Part shown: positions 23,744 to 34,720 of the stretch, piece by piece
How positions within the stretch are numbered: position 1 is the first letter of the stretch
Layout of the letters: each line of letters starts with the position of its first letter
From: Hymenobacter sp. BT559
GTDB lineage: Bacteria; Bacteroidota; Bacteroidia; Cytophagales; Hymenobacteraceae
Direction: 5' to 3'
DNA length: 64,000 nucleotides
NCBI RefSeq assembly: GCF_017571525.1
Contig: NZ_JAGETY010000011.1
Coordinates: 1-64,000, forward strand
Notes under the pieces: generated by a model
The model's input: the letters and a program-made list of their open reading frames with translations, nothing else
Databases searched by the model: none
What the model was told of the DNA's origin: nothing
Made by a program: the position numbers and the translations under genes

Positions 23744-24985
23744 ATGTCGCCTAGTACCGCTACCCCGGCTGCCGCGCCGGCCGACCCCACCGCGTATTTC
23801 TCCGACCGCATTCTCCAGATTCAGGAGTCGGCCACCATTGCAATGGCCAAGAAAAGCCGCGAGCTGGCGGCCCAGGGCGTAGACGTGATTAACCTGAGCT
23901 TCGGCGAGCCCGATTTTCAGACCCCGCAGTATATCAAGGATGCCGCCAAAAAGGCGATTGACGACGGCTTTACCTTCTACACGCCGGTACCCGGCTACCT
24001 CGACCTGCGCCAGGCCATCTGCGACAAGCTACTGCGCGACAACCGCTTAACTTACGCTCCTAACCAGATTGTGGTGAGCACCGGCGCCAAGCAGGCGCTC
24101 AGTAACATCATCATGACCCTGGTGAACCCCGGCGACGAGGTCATCATTTTTTCGCCCTACTGGGTTAGCTACGCCGCGCAGGTAGAGCTGGCCGAGGGCG
24201 TAGCCGTGCCCATTATGGGCTCGCTCGAAAACGACTACAAGGTGACCGCCGCCGAGTTTGAGGCCGCCATCACGCCGCGCACCAAGGCCGTGATGTACTC
24301 GTCGCCCTGCAACCCCACGGGTGCCGTGTTCAGCCGCGCCGAGCTAGGGGCCATTGCCGAGGTGCTGGCCCGCCACCCCGGCATTTTCGCCATTGCCGAC
24401 GAGATTTATGAGTACATCAATTTCACTGGCGAGCACGTGAGCCTGGCGCAGTTCGACGCCGTGAAAGACCAGGTTATCACCATCAATGGCTTCTCGAAAG
24501 GCTACGCCATGACGGGCTGGCGCCTGGGTTACCTGGCCGCGCACCCGGCCGTGGCGGCGGCCTGCGACAAGCTGCAAAGCCAGATTACCTCCGGCACCTG
24601 CTCTATTGCCCAGCGGGCGGGGCTAGCCGCGCTGCAAGGCGGCCGGTCGTCGGCTGATGAGATGGTGCAGGCTTACCACCGCCGCCGCGACCTCGTGCTA
24701 GGGCTGGTAAAAGACATTCCGGGCCTGAAGACCCCCACGCCCGACGGCGCGTTCTATATTTTCCCCGATGTGTCGGATTTTTTCGGCCGCACTGCGCCCG
24801 ACGGCGCGGTTATCAACGACTCGTCGGACCTGGCGCTGTACCTGCTGCGCGATGCGCACGTAGCCGCCGTGAGCGGCGACTCGTTTGGCGCGCCCGACTG
24901 CATCCGCTTCAGCACCGCTGCGGCCGATGAGAAACTGACCGAAGCCTTCGCACGGATTAAGAAGAGCCTGGCGGCGCTGCAGTAG
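23744..24985 (+). CDS. Class I/II PLP aminotransferase (aspartate aminotransferase-like)
   Basis: 413-aa fold-type I aminotransferase, probably aspartate:2-oxoglutarate or a close relative. It shows SFGEPDFQTP with the substrate-gating Gly, the PLP pocket VSTGAKQALSN, SPCNPTG with the cofactor-binding Asn, ADEIYEYINF with the Asp that pairs the pyridine nitrogen, and NGFSKGYAMTGWRLGY, where the Lys forms the Schiff base. The C-terminal CIRFSTA contains the carboxylate-binding Arg. Length and motifs fit the Iγ/Ib subgroup. Single gene with its own promoter; a hairpin follows. Confidence 0.92.
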   Translation: MSPSTATPAAAPADPTAYFSDRILQIQESATIAMAKKSRELAAQGVDVINLSFGEPDFQTPQYIKDAAKKAIDDGFTFYTPVPGYLDLRQAICDKLLRDNRLTYAPNQIVVSTGAKQALSNIIMTLVNPGDEVIIFSPYWVSYAAQVELAEGVAVPIMGSLENDYKVTAAEFEAAITPRTKAVMYSSPCNPTGAVFSRAELGAIAEVLARHPGIFAIADEIYEYINFTGEHVSLAQFDAVKDQVITINGFSKGYAMTGWRLGYLAAHPAVAAACDKLQSQITSGTCSIAQRAGLAALQGGRSSADEMVQAYHRRRDLVLGLVKDIPGLKTPTPDGAFYIFPDVSDFFGRTAPDGAVINDSSDLALYLLRDAHVAAVSGDSFGAPDCIRFSTAAADEKLTEAFARIKKSLAALQ

Positions 24986-25004
24986 TCGGAGTTTGGTACT
25001 CAAG

Positions 25005-25039
25005 GAACGTCATGCTTCACGTGGTGTAGCATGACGTTC
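25005..25039. repeat. Family B short hairpin, terminator-like
   Basis: The 12-bp arms GAACGTCATGCT (25005-25016) and AGCATGACGTTC (25028-25039) flank an 11-nt loop, then a T run follows. It lies after the aminotransferase stop and ahead of the ABC-F gene. Confidence 0.85.
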
Positions 25040-25088
25040 TTTTTTGTACGCACTGCGCCCCGCCCCCGCCGTACCTTTACGGGTACTT

Positions 25089-27005
<1,917 letters not shown>

Positions 27006-27018
27006 GAAGAGTTTCCTA

Positions 27019-27069
27019 AAAATTAAGGCCTTCCTGCTTCGACAAGCTCAGCAGGAAGGCCTTAATTTT
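27019..27069. terminator. Bidirectional terminator, family B-like hairpin
   Basis: Perfect 20-bp arms (27019-27038 and 27050-27069) with an 11-nt loop TCGACAAGCTC, and A/T runs at both ends. It lies between the convergent ABC-F gene and the acidic small-protein gene, and probably ends both transcripts. Confidence 0.9.
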
Positions 27070-27093
27070 TTCTTTGTGTAACTAGCTAATAAG

Positions 27094-27471
27094 CTACGCT
27101 TTCCAGAGCTCGTGCTCCTGGCCTTTGCTGGTGGTGAGCACGAAGCGTGGTGGGTTGGCGCGCAGCACAAGGCGCACGCGGCCGGGGTATTTCTCCGAGT
27201 CAATCCAGACGCCATCTTCCTTCTGCGGCTTGTCGGCAGCAGGCAGGTAGGCAGTGGGCAGCAGCACGTCGGTATCAGACTTGAGGTCGAGGTGCACTTT
27301 TTCGAGGGCCGCTTCGAGGTCGGCGCCGTAGTCGTCGTTGAAGTCGTCTTCGAGGTCGTGCAGCGCCTCTTCCACGTCGTCGTAGCGGGCGTCGTCGTAG
27401 GTGAGCGTGTGGAGCTCGGCCTTTTTCTCAATCAGGGCCAGCAAGGCTTTGTTCAGGTCGGCAGCGTTCAT
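27094..27471 (-). CDS. Acidic hypothetical protein
   Basis: 125-aa cytoplasmic protein. The N-terminal half is a charged helical region very rich in Asp/Glu (YDDARYDDVEEALHDLEDDF), and the C-terminal half is beta-like (VRLVLRANPPRFVLTTSKG). No family is recognised. The ATG at 27471 (MNAADLNKALLAL) is preferred to the open frame up to 27534, which encodes a Pro-rich extension. It is divergent from the MtfA-like peptidase gene. Confidence 0.6.
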   Translation of the reverse strand: MNAADLNKALLALIEKKAELHTLTYDDARYDDVEEALHDLEDDFNDDYGADLEAALEKVHLDLKSDTDVLLPTAYLPAADKPQKEDGVWIDSEKYPGRVRLVLRANPPRFVLTTSKGQEHELWKA

Positions 27472-27578
27472 GGGGGCAGGCAGGGGGAAGACAGCGGGAA
27501 GTGATACGCCACAAATTTGCGCACGAAAAGGCAAACTGCCCCGCCAACCCCCGGCACCAGGCAGCCGTTAAGGCGGCC

Positions 27579-28529
27579 ATGTCCCTCTCCTACCTGCTGG
27601 CCGGCGCCGCGCTGCTGGCCGTGCTGCTGCTTTTTTACCGCTACCTCACAGCCGATGCCCGCCAGCGCCGGGCCGCCCTGGCCGCGCCTTTTCCCGAGGC
27701 CTGGCGGACTATGCTTACGGAGAACGTGGCTTTTTACGACGGCCTGGGGGCTAGCGAAAAAGCACGCTTCGAGCAAGCCATGCAGCTTTTTCTGGCCCGC
27801 ACGCGCCTCACGGGCGTGCAGACCGAGGTAGACGACCTGACGCGGGTGCTCACGGCCGCGGCTGCAGTCATTCCGGTGTTTGGCTTTCCGGGCTGGGAAT
27901 ACCCGACCCTGCACGAAGTGCTGATAGTGCCCGACGCCTGGCAGCTCGAAACCCGCCCCGACCAGGAGGTAAAGCAGCTGGAGGGTACCCTGCTAGGGTC
28001 GGTGCAAAGCTTTCAGAACTCGCAGTACATGCGCCTCTCGCGGGCCGCGCTGGTGCAGGGCTTCGCCGATGCGGAAGACAAGCATAACGTGGGCGTGCAC
28101 GAGTTTGCGCACCTTGTCGATGAGGCTGATGGCCAGATAGACGGCATCCCCGGCGCGGGCCTGCCGCCCGCCCTGCGCCGCCCGTGGGCCGAGGTGATGC
28201 AGCGCGAGCTAGCCGCCATTCGGGCCGGCCACTCTGACATCGACGCCTATGCGGGCACCAACGAGGCCGAGTTTTTTGCGGTGGTGAATGAGTACTTTTT
28301 CGAGCGCCCCGAGAAGCTACAAGAGCACCACCCCGAGCTGTTCGACCTGCTAGCCCAGGCCCTGCACCAGCACCCCGAGCAAACCCTCACCGCCCACGGC
28401 AGCCACCTCGACCCGCGCCAGTGGCTGCGCCAGCTGCGCGCCAAAAAGAAAGTGTTGGGCCGCAACTCGCCCTGCCCATGTGGCTCGGGCAAGAAGTACA
28501 AGGACTGCCACCTAGGGCAGGCAGCGTAG
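27579..28529 (+). CDS. MtfA-like zinc peptidase (M90) with C-terminal SEC-C motif
   Basis: 316-aa protein. An N-terminal transmembrane anchor (LAGAALLAVLLLFYRYL) is followed by the M90/MtfA domain, with the zinc site H174EFAH and TNEAEFFAVVNEYFFE containing a likely third ligand Glu. E. coli MtfA is a cytosolic aminopeptidase that binds the glucose repressor Mlc. The last 25 residues form a SEC-C zinc motif (CPCGSGKKYKDCH), known from SecA tails and many accessory proteins. MtfA with a SEC-C tail is unusual to my knowledge. The ATG at 27579 is chosen because the earlier start adds a non-conserved stretch before the membrane anchor. Confidence 0.82.
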   Translation: MSLSYLLAGAALLAVLLLFYRYLTADARQRRAALAAPFPEAWRTMLTENVAFYDGLGASEKARFEQAMQLFLARTRLTGVQTEVDDLTRVLTAAAAVIPVFGFPGWEYPTLHEVLIVPDAWQLETRPDQEVKQLEGTLLGSVQSFQNSQYMRLSRAALVQGFADAEDKHNVGVHEFAHLVDEADGQIDGIPGAGLPPALRRPWAEVMQRELAAIRAGHSDIDAYAGTNEAEFFAVVNEYFFERPEKLQEHHPELFDLLAQALHQHPEQTLTAHGSHLDPRQWLRQLRAKKKVLGRNSPCPCGSGKKYKDCHLGQAA

Positions 28530-28635
28530 GCCAGCTACCTGGTGCGAGCGGTCGGAGAAAAAATAGTCTTCTAGCGCTAACTGAGGTCGGACTGTCGAAT
28601 GGTTTCTTGCGGCAAGTTTGGTTTAATCGCTGTTT

Positions 28636-29712
28636 ATGGGATACGACGTACACATTACGCGCAAGCAACACTGGGCCGATGAGGAGGAAGCCGCCACTAT
28701 CTCGCTGGCTGAATGGCTGGCCTACGTGGCCGCTGACCCCGAAATGCGCCTCGACAACCACGCCGAAGCTCCGGTTGGGGATACTGGCACCACCCCAGGG
28801 GTAGAGAGCCAGGGCCTCAGCGTGTGGCTGCCGTATTCGAAAAATGGTCGCGCGGGCAACTACGCCTGGTTTGCGCACGAGGGTGACCGGGTGACGGTGA
28901 AAAATCCCGATGAAGAAATTCTGGGCAAGATGCTGACCATTGCCCACGCACTCGGCGCTCGGGTGCAGGGCACCGATGGCGAGTACTATGATGAGGTGGC
29001 GCCCCTATTTGCCAACCCAGCGTCTAGCAGCACCGGCACTTGGGCGGATGCTGGCCTTCGCAATTTCCAAACTTTTGCCTCGGCCGGGGCCGCAGAGCCC
29101 TTGCTACAAGCTCTGGCGGAGGCCGGCATTCCGTACCACACCACGTTCGACACCGGGCAGGTAGCATTCGACCCCTCTTTTGCCAACAATCAGCTAACCA
29201 GCAATTTCACGGTGCAGCTAGCCCTCGTCGATTTCGAACGCGGCACCCAGCTGCTCAATAAGCTGAATCAGCACGCTCTCAGCCAAATCGACCCTGACCA
29301 CTACCTGTTTCGCTTCACCGACGAGGAACTGATGGACATTGTGGTGAAACCCGACGAATGGAGTGCGCTGGATGTGGCGCTCGCCGGCCAGCTGCTTCGC
29401 AAGCGCGGGCGCGATGTTTCGCCCGACACCTTGCAGCTGCTGCGCCAGCGCCGCGTGGCCGAGCTAGCCCAGCCCGACCAAGACCACAAGTCCCTCGTAC
29501 GGAGCGGCTACTTGTCGGCTATGCTAGGGGGCATCATCGGCATTGTGGTTGGCTACCAGCTCTATACCAGCCGCAAGCAGCTGCCTACCGGCCAACGCGT
29601 ATATGCCTACTCGCCCACTGACCGGGTGCATGGTATTCGCATTATGGTGCTGGGTATCTGCGTTTTTATTTTGGTCATGGCCGCCCGCCTCATTCGGCTG
29701 ATGGAGGACTAG
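28636..29712 (+). CDS. Mosaic membrane protein with N-terminal MGYDVHIT domain
   Basis: 358-aa protein. Residues 1-110 start MGYDVHITRKQHWADEEE, a compact domain that I associate with stand-alone cytoplasmic or immunity-like proteins of Bacteroidota, though it is not characterised. A middle region (about 145-240) is mixed alpha/beta. Residues 225-280 (RFTDEELMDIVVKPDEWSALDVALAGQLLRKRG) resemble the short helical repeat often attached to DUF2007-type membrane proteins. Two C-terminal transmembrane helices follow (YLSAMLGGIIGIVVGYQLY and IMVLGICVFILVMAARLI). No catalytic motif is evident and the function is unknown. Confidence 0.65.
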   Translation: MGYDVHITRKQHWADEEEAATISLAEWLAYVAADPEMRLDNHAEAPVGDTGTTPGVESQGLSVWLPYSKNGRAGNYAWFAHEGDRVTVKNPDEEILGKMLTIAHALGARVQGTDGEYYDEVAPLFANPASSSTGTWADAGLRNFQTFASAGAAEPLLQALAEAGIPYHTTFDTGQVAFDPSFANNQLTSNFTVQLALVDFERGTQLLNKLNQHALSQIDPDHYLFRFTDEELMDIVVKPDEWSALDVALAGQLLRKRGRDVSPDTLQLLRQRRVAELAQPDQDHKSLVRSGYLSAMLGGIIGIVVGYQLYTSRKQLPTGQRVYAYSPTDRVHGIRIMVLGICVFILVMAARLIRLMED

Positions 29713-29715
29713 CGC

Positions 29716-30108
29716 CTACCCCAGCTCCACGCTAGGGTCCCAGTACAGCTTTTTGAAGTCAACTACCGTGTCGTCCTCTACGCGCACGCCTTCAGCTTCG
29801 AGGCGCTCCTGCATGGCCGTGGGCGTCGGGAAGTGGTGCCGCCCGCTGAGCTGCCCCAGCCGATTGACGACGCGGTGTGCGGGCACGGGCGCCTCCTTCT
29901 GGTGCGTAATGGCGTCGAGGTTGGAGGCCATGAGGGCGTAGCCCACGGCCCGCGCGCCCCGCGTGGCACCCAGGTAGTGCGCCACGGCGCCGTAGCTCGT
30001 GACGCGGCCGGGCGGCACCAGGCGCACCACCTCGTGCACGTCGGCAAAGTAGTTACGCTCGGGCGCGGGCGTGGTTTGGCCGGGAGGCGGGCTGGCGGGC
30101 TTCTTCAT
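29716..30108 (-). CDS. Alkyltransferase-like protein (ATL), MGMT family without catalytic Cys
   Basis: 130-aa DNA-repair protein of the MGMT C-terminal-domain family. The helix-turn-helix segment PPGRVTSYGAVAHYLG and the Arg finger of ARAVGYALMASN are present, but the active-site PCHRV reads PAHRV (Ala77), so it cannot accept the alkyl group. ATL proteins (E. coli YbaZ has Trp here) bind O6-alkylguanine and direct it to nucleotide-excision repair. The stop lies 3 nt from the stop of the convergent membrane-protein gene. Substrate range is inferred from the family. Confidence 0.88.
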   Translation of the reverse strand: MKKPASPPPGQTTPAPERNYFADVHEVVRLVPPGRVTSYGAVAHYLGATRGARAVGYALMASNLDAITHQKEAPVPAHRVVNRLGQLSGRHHFPTPTAMQERLEAEGVRVEDDTVVDFKKLYWDPSVELG

Positions 30109-30267
30109 GGCGGTGAAAATACGGGCCGGCGGCGCAACCCCGGCCGGGCCGGCGCGTCCTTGCGCCCGCGCACTTGAACCCGAACTTTGCGCCGGCTGTT
30201 TCCTGACCTTCGGCCAGCTGCCGGCCCCTTTGGTGGGCTAGTAGCTGATTCCCAATTAATTTCCTGT

Positions 30268-31359
30268 ATGCGTTTTTTTCCTGCGGCCCTGCCTTCTAAG
30301 CCCCTCGCGGGCACGGCTCCGCTGCTGCTGGCCGGGGCACTAGCCCTGCTAGGCGGCTGCCATTCCAAAACTGAAGAGAAAGGCGGCAAAGACGCCAAAA
30401 AAAATAACGGCCCCGCCCTGGTAGATGTGCTGGTGGCTAGCCCTTCGTCCGTGACCGATTCAGTAGAAGCCAACGGCGCGGTGGTAGCCAACGACTTTGT
30501 GGAGCTGCACCCCGAGGTGAGCGGCCGCCTCACCTACCTGCAGGTAAACGAGGGCCGCCGCGTGGCCAAAGGCACCGTCATTGCCCGCATCAACGACGCC
30601 GACCTGCAAGCCAACCTGCAAAAAATCCGGGCCCAGCTGCAAGTAGCCCGCCTCTCGCAAGACCGGCTGGAGAAACTGCTGAAGGTGCAGGGCGTAAACC
30701 AGGCCGACTACGACTTGGCCGTGAGCCAGGTGCGCAGTGCCGACGCCGACGCCGCCTACACCCAGGCCATGATTGCTAAAACGGTTATCCGGGCTCCTTT
30801 TGCCGGGGTGCTGGGCTTGCGCCAGGTGAGCCCGGGGGCCTATGTCACGCCCACTACCATCATTGCCACCCTCCAGGCTGATACCAAGCTCAAGGTCGAT
30901 TTTACCCTGCCCGAGGCCAACGTGGGGCTAGTGCACCCGGGTACTACCGTGACAGTGCGCTTTGCCGGCAACCCGCCGCGCACCTACCCTGCCACCGTGC
31001 AGGCCCAGGAAAGCCAGGTAAACCAGACCACCCGCAACCTCACGGTGCGCGCCCTGCTGCCCGCCGGCGCTCAGGTGAGCCCCGGCACCTTTGCCAGGGT
31101 GCTGGTGCCCACCGGCACGGCCCGCCGCAGCGTGGTGCTGCCCACCAACGCCATTATGCCCGGCGATAAGTCGGACCAGGTAGTACTCGTTAAAAATGGC
31201 AAAGCCGTGATGCAGGACGTGAAAACCGGCGACCGCCAGGAAGACCAGATTGCCGTGATAAGCGGCCTCTCGGCTGGCGACTCGGTGGTGACGAACGGCG
31301 TGCTTTTCACCCAGCCCGGCAAGCCGGTGAAGGTGCGGAAGGCTAGAAAAGCCTCTTAA
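30268..31359 (+). CDS. RND efflux periplasmic adaptor lipoprotein
   Basis: 363-aa membrane-fusion protein linking an RND pump to TolC. A lipoprotein signal ends in LLGGC (lipid-anchored Cys near residue 29), followed by a charged linker, a lipoyl half-motif (VSGRLTYLQVNEGRRVAKG), an alpha-hairpin (ADLQANLQKIRAQLQVARLSQDRL) and a beta-barrel domain (LKVDFTLPEANVGLV). The ATG at 30268 is chosen because it begins the lipoprotein signal; the open frame from 30187 adds a non-signal sequence. The pump gene follows after a 129-nt gap with a repeat, then a TolC gene, giving a complete tripartite system. Confidence 0.9.
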   Translation: MRFFPAALPSKPLAGTAPLLLAGALALLGGCHSKTEEKGGKDAKKNNGPALVDVLVASPSSVTDSVEANGAVVANDFVELHPEVSGRLTYLQVNEGRRVAKGTVIARINDADLQANLQKIRAQLQVARLSQDRLEKLLKVQGVNQADYDLAVSQVRSADADAAYTQAMIAKTVIRAPFAGVLGLRQVSPGAYVTPTTIIATLQADTKLKVDFTLPEANVGLVHPGTTVTVRFAGNPPRTYPATVQAQESQVNQTTRNLTVRALLPAGAQVSPGTFARVLVPTGTARRSVVLPTNAIMPGDKSDQVVLVKNGKAVMQDVKTGDRQEDQIAVISGLSAGDSVVTNGVLFTQPGKPVKVRKARKAS

Positions 31360-31371
31360 AAACCACCTGTC

Positions 31372-31454
31372 CTTGCGAGCGCAGCGCGGCAATCGCACCA
31401 GAACGTTCTAGTTCGGGTGTCGTGCTGAGGCGATTGCCGCGCTGCGCTCGCAAG
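31372..31454. repeat. Repeat family A, short form (25-bp perfect inverted repeat)
   Basis: The arms 31372-31396 and 31430-31454 (CTTGCGAGCGCAGCGCGGCA and onward) are exact complements around a 33-nt spacer. It resembles a shortened family A element. It lies inside the efflux operon between the adaptor and pump genes. Confidence 0.85.
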
Positions 31455-31488
31455 CACATAAATTATTTATTATCAATCAGTTATAAGC

Positions 31489-34400
31489 ATGAATATCTCT
31501 GAGCTATCCCTGAAGCGGCCCGTGCTCGCCACGGTGTTCAACCTGCTGCTGATACTCTTCGGTGGGGTGGGCTTCTCGTTTCTGGCGCTGCGCGACTACC
31601 CGGCCATCGACCCGCCGATTATCAGCGTGAGCACCTCCTACACGGGCGCCAACGCCGACGTGATTGAGAACCAGATAACCGAGCCGCTCGAAAAGCAGAT
31701 TAACGGTATTCCGGGTATCAAGTCCATCACGTCGAGCTCGTCGCTAGGGTCCAGTAATATCACGGTCGAGTTTAACCTCGACGTGGATTTGGAGGCCGCC
31801 GCTTCCGATGTGCGCGACAAGGTGGGCCAGGGCGTGCGCTCGCTGCCGCAGGATATTGACGCGCCACCGGTGGTATCGAAGTCGGACGCCAACTCCGACA
31901 ACATCCTCATCCTGGCCGTGCAGAGCCGCACCAAGAGCCTGATGGACCTCAGCGACTTTGCCGAGAACAACCTGCAGCAGCGCTTCCAGACCATCAACGG
32001 CGTGTCGGCTATCAATATCTTCGGGCAGCAGCGCTACGCCATGCGCCTGTGGCTCGACCCGGCCAAGATGGACGCCTTCCAGGTGTCATTCACCAACGTG
32101 CAGCAGGCCCTGAACGCCGAAAACGTGGAGGTGCCCGCCGGCAAAATCTACGGCGGCAAAACGGAGCTGACCATCCGCACCATGGCGCGCTTCACCACCG
32201 AGGCGCAGTTTCGCAACCTCATCTTGCGCGAAGGCAAGAACGGCATTGTGCGCCTCGGCGACGTGGCCCGCGTGGTGCTAGGCCCCGAAAGCTACGAGCA
32301 GAGCTGGAAGGTGAACGGCGCCTACGCCGTGGGCCTGGCCATTGTGCCGCAGCCGGGCTCCAACTACGTCGAAATCGCCGACGAATTTTATAAGCGCCTG
32401 GCTGAGGTGCAGAAGGAAAACAAGGCTGACATTCAGCTGCGGGTGCTCACCGACAACACCAAGATTGTTCGCAACTCCATCGATGAAGTACTTGAAACAC
32501 TGGCGATTTCGTTCGGGCTGGTGGTACTGGTTATCTTCTTCTTTTTCCGCAACTGGCTCACGGCCCTGCGTCCGCTCATCGACATTCCGATTTCGCTGGT
32601 TGCCACGTTTTTCGTGATGTACCTGGCGGGCTTTACTATCAATATCCTGACCCTGCTCGGCATCGTGCTGGCCACTGGCCTGGTAGTAGATGACGGTATT
32701 GTGGTGACGGAGAACATTTTCCGCAAGCTCGAAGAAGGCATGGATATCCGCCGGGCGGCGCTGGAAGGCAGCAAGGAAATCTTCTTTGCGGTTATCTCTA
32801 CTTCGCTGACCCTGGCGGTAGTGTTCCTGCCGGTAATTTTCCTGGAAGGCTTCACCGGGCGCTTGTTCCGCGAGTTTGGCGTGGTGGTGGCCGGCGCGGT
32901 GCTGATTTCGGCCTTCGTGTCGCTCACGATTACCCCGGTGCTCAACGTAGTGTTGCACCGCGAAAACAAGAATAAGGAAGGCAGCGGGCACGGCCGACTT
33001 TACGACAAAACCGAGCCGTTTTTTCAGGGCATGGAAACTGGCTACGGGCGCATCGTGGGTGGCTTTTTGCGGGTGCGGGGGCTAGCGTGGGTAGTGGTAG
33101 CCTTCTGCGCAGGCATTATCTACTTCATTGGCAAGGGGCTGCCCACCGAGCTGGCGCCTATTGAGGACCGCAGCAGCGTGCGCATGGTGCTGACCGGCCC
33201 CGAGGGCACGAGCTTCGACGCGATGGAGAAAATCAGCGGCCAGGTAGCCGCCTTCACGGCCGACTCGGTGCCCGAAAACGACTTTGTGTTTGCCCGCACC
33301 CCTGCCGGCGGCAGCGCCAACACGGCGCAGGTGCGCGTGGGCCTGGTGCCGCCCGACCAGCGCAAGCGCTCGCAGGACGATATTGCCAAGTACCTGACCA
33401 AGAAGACCAAGCGCTTCAACGACGCCCGTATTTTCGTGGTGCAGGAGCAAACCATCGCTGTGGGCTCGGGCGCCAAGAGCAGCGTGCCGGTGCAGTTTGT
33501 GCTGCAGAATACGGACCTCGAAAAGATAAAGGAGGCACTGCCCAAGTTCCTGGCCGCTGCCCGGCAAGACCCGACCTTCCAGAACGTCGATGCCAACCTC
33601 AAATTCAACAAGCCAGAGGTGCAGCTCACGTTTGACCGCCTGAAAATCCGCGACCTGGGCCTGACTACGCAAGACGTGGTAGCCGCCGTGCAGGGCGCCT
33701 TCGGCGGCCGGCGCATGGCCTATTTCCTGCTCAACGGCCGGCAGTACCAGGTAATCGGGCAGGTAGACCGCAACTCGCGTAGCGCGCCTAACGACATCAG
33801 CCGCCTCTACGTGACGAACAGCCGTGGCGAGAGCATTCCGCTTACGGCCGTGGTGCACCAAGTCGAAAACTCCAACCCCAGCACGCTCTTTCACTTCAAC
33901 CGCCTGAAAGCGGCCACCTTATCGGCGCAGCTGGCCGAGGGCAAAACGGTAGGCGACGGGGTGAAGGCTATGCAGGCAATAGCCGATAAGGAGCTGGATG
34001 CCAGCTTCTCAACGGCGCTCACCGGCTCGTCGCGCGACTTTGCCGAGAGCTCGGGCAACACGGCGTTTGCCTTCGTGCTGGCCCTGGTGCTGATTTACCT
34101 GCTGCTGGCGGCGCAGTTTGAGAGCTTCCGCGACCCGCTCACCATCCTGCTCACGGTGCCGCTAGCCCTGGCCGGCGCGCTGCTCAGCCTGTGGGCGATG
34201 GGCCAGACGCTCAACATCTTCTCGCAAATCGGGATGATTATGCTCATCGGACTTGTCACCAAAAACGGCATCCTCATCGTGGAGTTTGCCAACCACCAGC
34301 GCGACGCCGGCCTACCCCTGCGCGAGGCCGTGCAGCTGGCCGCCCAGCAGCGCCTGCGCCCGATTTTGATGACCTCGCTGGCCACGGCGCTGGGTGCGCT

Positions 34401-34605
34401 GCCCATTGCCCTTAGCCTGGGCGCGGCCAGCACCAGCCGCAAGCCGCTGGGCACGGTCATCGTGGGTGGCATTCTGTTCTCGCTGGTGCTCACGCTGTTG
34501 GTCATTCCGGCTATTTACACTTTTGTGGCCAAAGAGCGCAAGCCGCAGGCCGAGGGCGAAACTGAAGCCATTCCGGCACACGAGCCGGCCGAAGTAGCTG
34601 CTTAG
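31489..34605 (+). CDS. RND multidrug efflux pump (AcrB/MexB family)
   Basis: 1038-aa inner-membrane proton-driven pump with twelve helices and two large periplasmic loops. The proton relay is intact: the Asp pair in GLVVDDGIVVTEN (helix 4, near residue 405) and the Lys in GLVTKNGILIVEF (helix 10, near residue 925). The porter-domain entry ISELSLKRPVLATVF is typical of the HAE-1 group. It probably exports drugs, detergents or metabolic by-products with the preceding adaptor and following TolC. Substrates are not deducible from sequence. Confidence 0.95.
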   Translation: MNISELSLKRPVLATVFNLLLILFGGVGFSFLALRDYPAIDPPIISVSTSYTGANADVIENQITEPLEKQINGIPGIKSITSSSSLGSSNITVEFNLDVDLEAAASDVRDKVGQGVRSLPQDIDAPPVVSKSDANSDNILILAVQSRTKSLMDLSDFAENNLQQRFQTINGVSAINIFGQQRYAMRLWLDPAKMDAFQVSFTNVQQALNAENVEVPAGKIYGGKTELTIRTMARFTTEAQFRNLILREGKNGIVRLGDVARVVLGPESYEQSWKVNGAYAVGLAIVPQPGSNYVEIADEFYKRLAEVQKENKADIQLRVLTDNTKIVRNSIDEVLETLAISFGLVVLVIFFFFRNWLTALRPLIDIPISLVATFFVMYLAGFTINILTLLGIVLATGLVVDDGIVVTENIFRKLEEGMDIRRAALEGSKEIFFAVISTSLTLAVVFLPVIFLEGFTGRLFREFGVVVAGAVLISAFVSLTITPVLNVVLHRENKNKEGSGHGRLYDKTEPFFQGMETGYGRIVGGFLRVRGLAWVVVAFCAGIIYFIGKGLPTELAPIEDRSSVRMVLTGPEGTSFDAMEKISGQVAAFTADSVPENDFVFARTPAGGSANTAQVRVGLVPPDQRKRSQDDIAKYLTKKTKRFNDARIFVVQEQTIAVGSGAKSSVPVQFVLQNTDLEKIKEALPKFLAAARQDPTFQNVDANLKFNKPEVQLTFDRLKIRDLGLTTQDVVAAVQGAFGGRRMAYFLLNGRQYQVIGQVDRNSRSAPNDISRLYVTNSRGESIPLTAVVHQVENSNPSTLFHFNRLKAATLSAQLAEGKTVGDGVKAMQAIADKELDASFSTALTGSSRDFAESSGNTAFAFVLALVLIYLLLAAQFESFRDPLTILLTVPLALAGALLSLWAMGQTLNIFSQIGMIMLIGLVTKNGILIVEFANHQRDAGLPLREAVQLAAQQRLRPILMTSLATALGALPIALSLGAASTSRKPLGTVIVGGILFSLVLTLLVIPAIYTFVAKERKPQAEGETEAIPAHEPAEVAA

Positions 34606-34620
34606 TACTCCATTTGAAAG

Positions 34621-34704
34621 AACGTCATGCTAAGCCTGTAGAAGCTTCTCTACCGCGCCGCTAGGGTGTCATTCGGTAGAGAGGCTTCGGCAGGCTCAGC
34701 ATGA
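34621..34704. repeat. Family B long-form inverted repeat, imperfect
   Basis: The arms 34626-34654 and 34675-34703 pair over 29 positions with four mismatches, around the core CATGCTAAGCCTGTAGAAG. It lies between the pump and TolC genes, 15 nt before the TolC start. Confidence 0.8.
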
Positions 34705-34720
34705 GAGATGTTTGTTTTCC

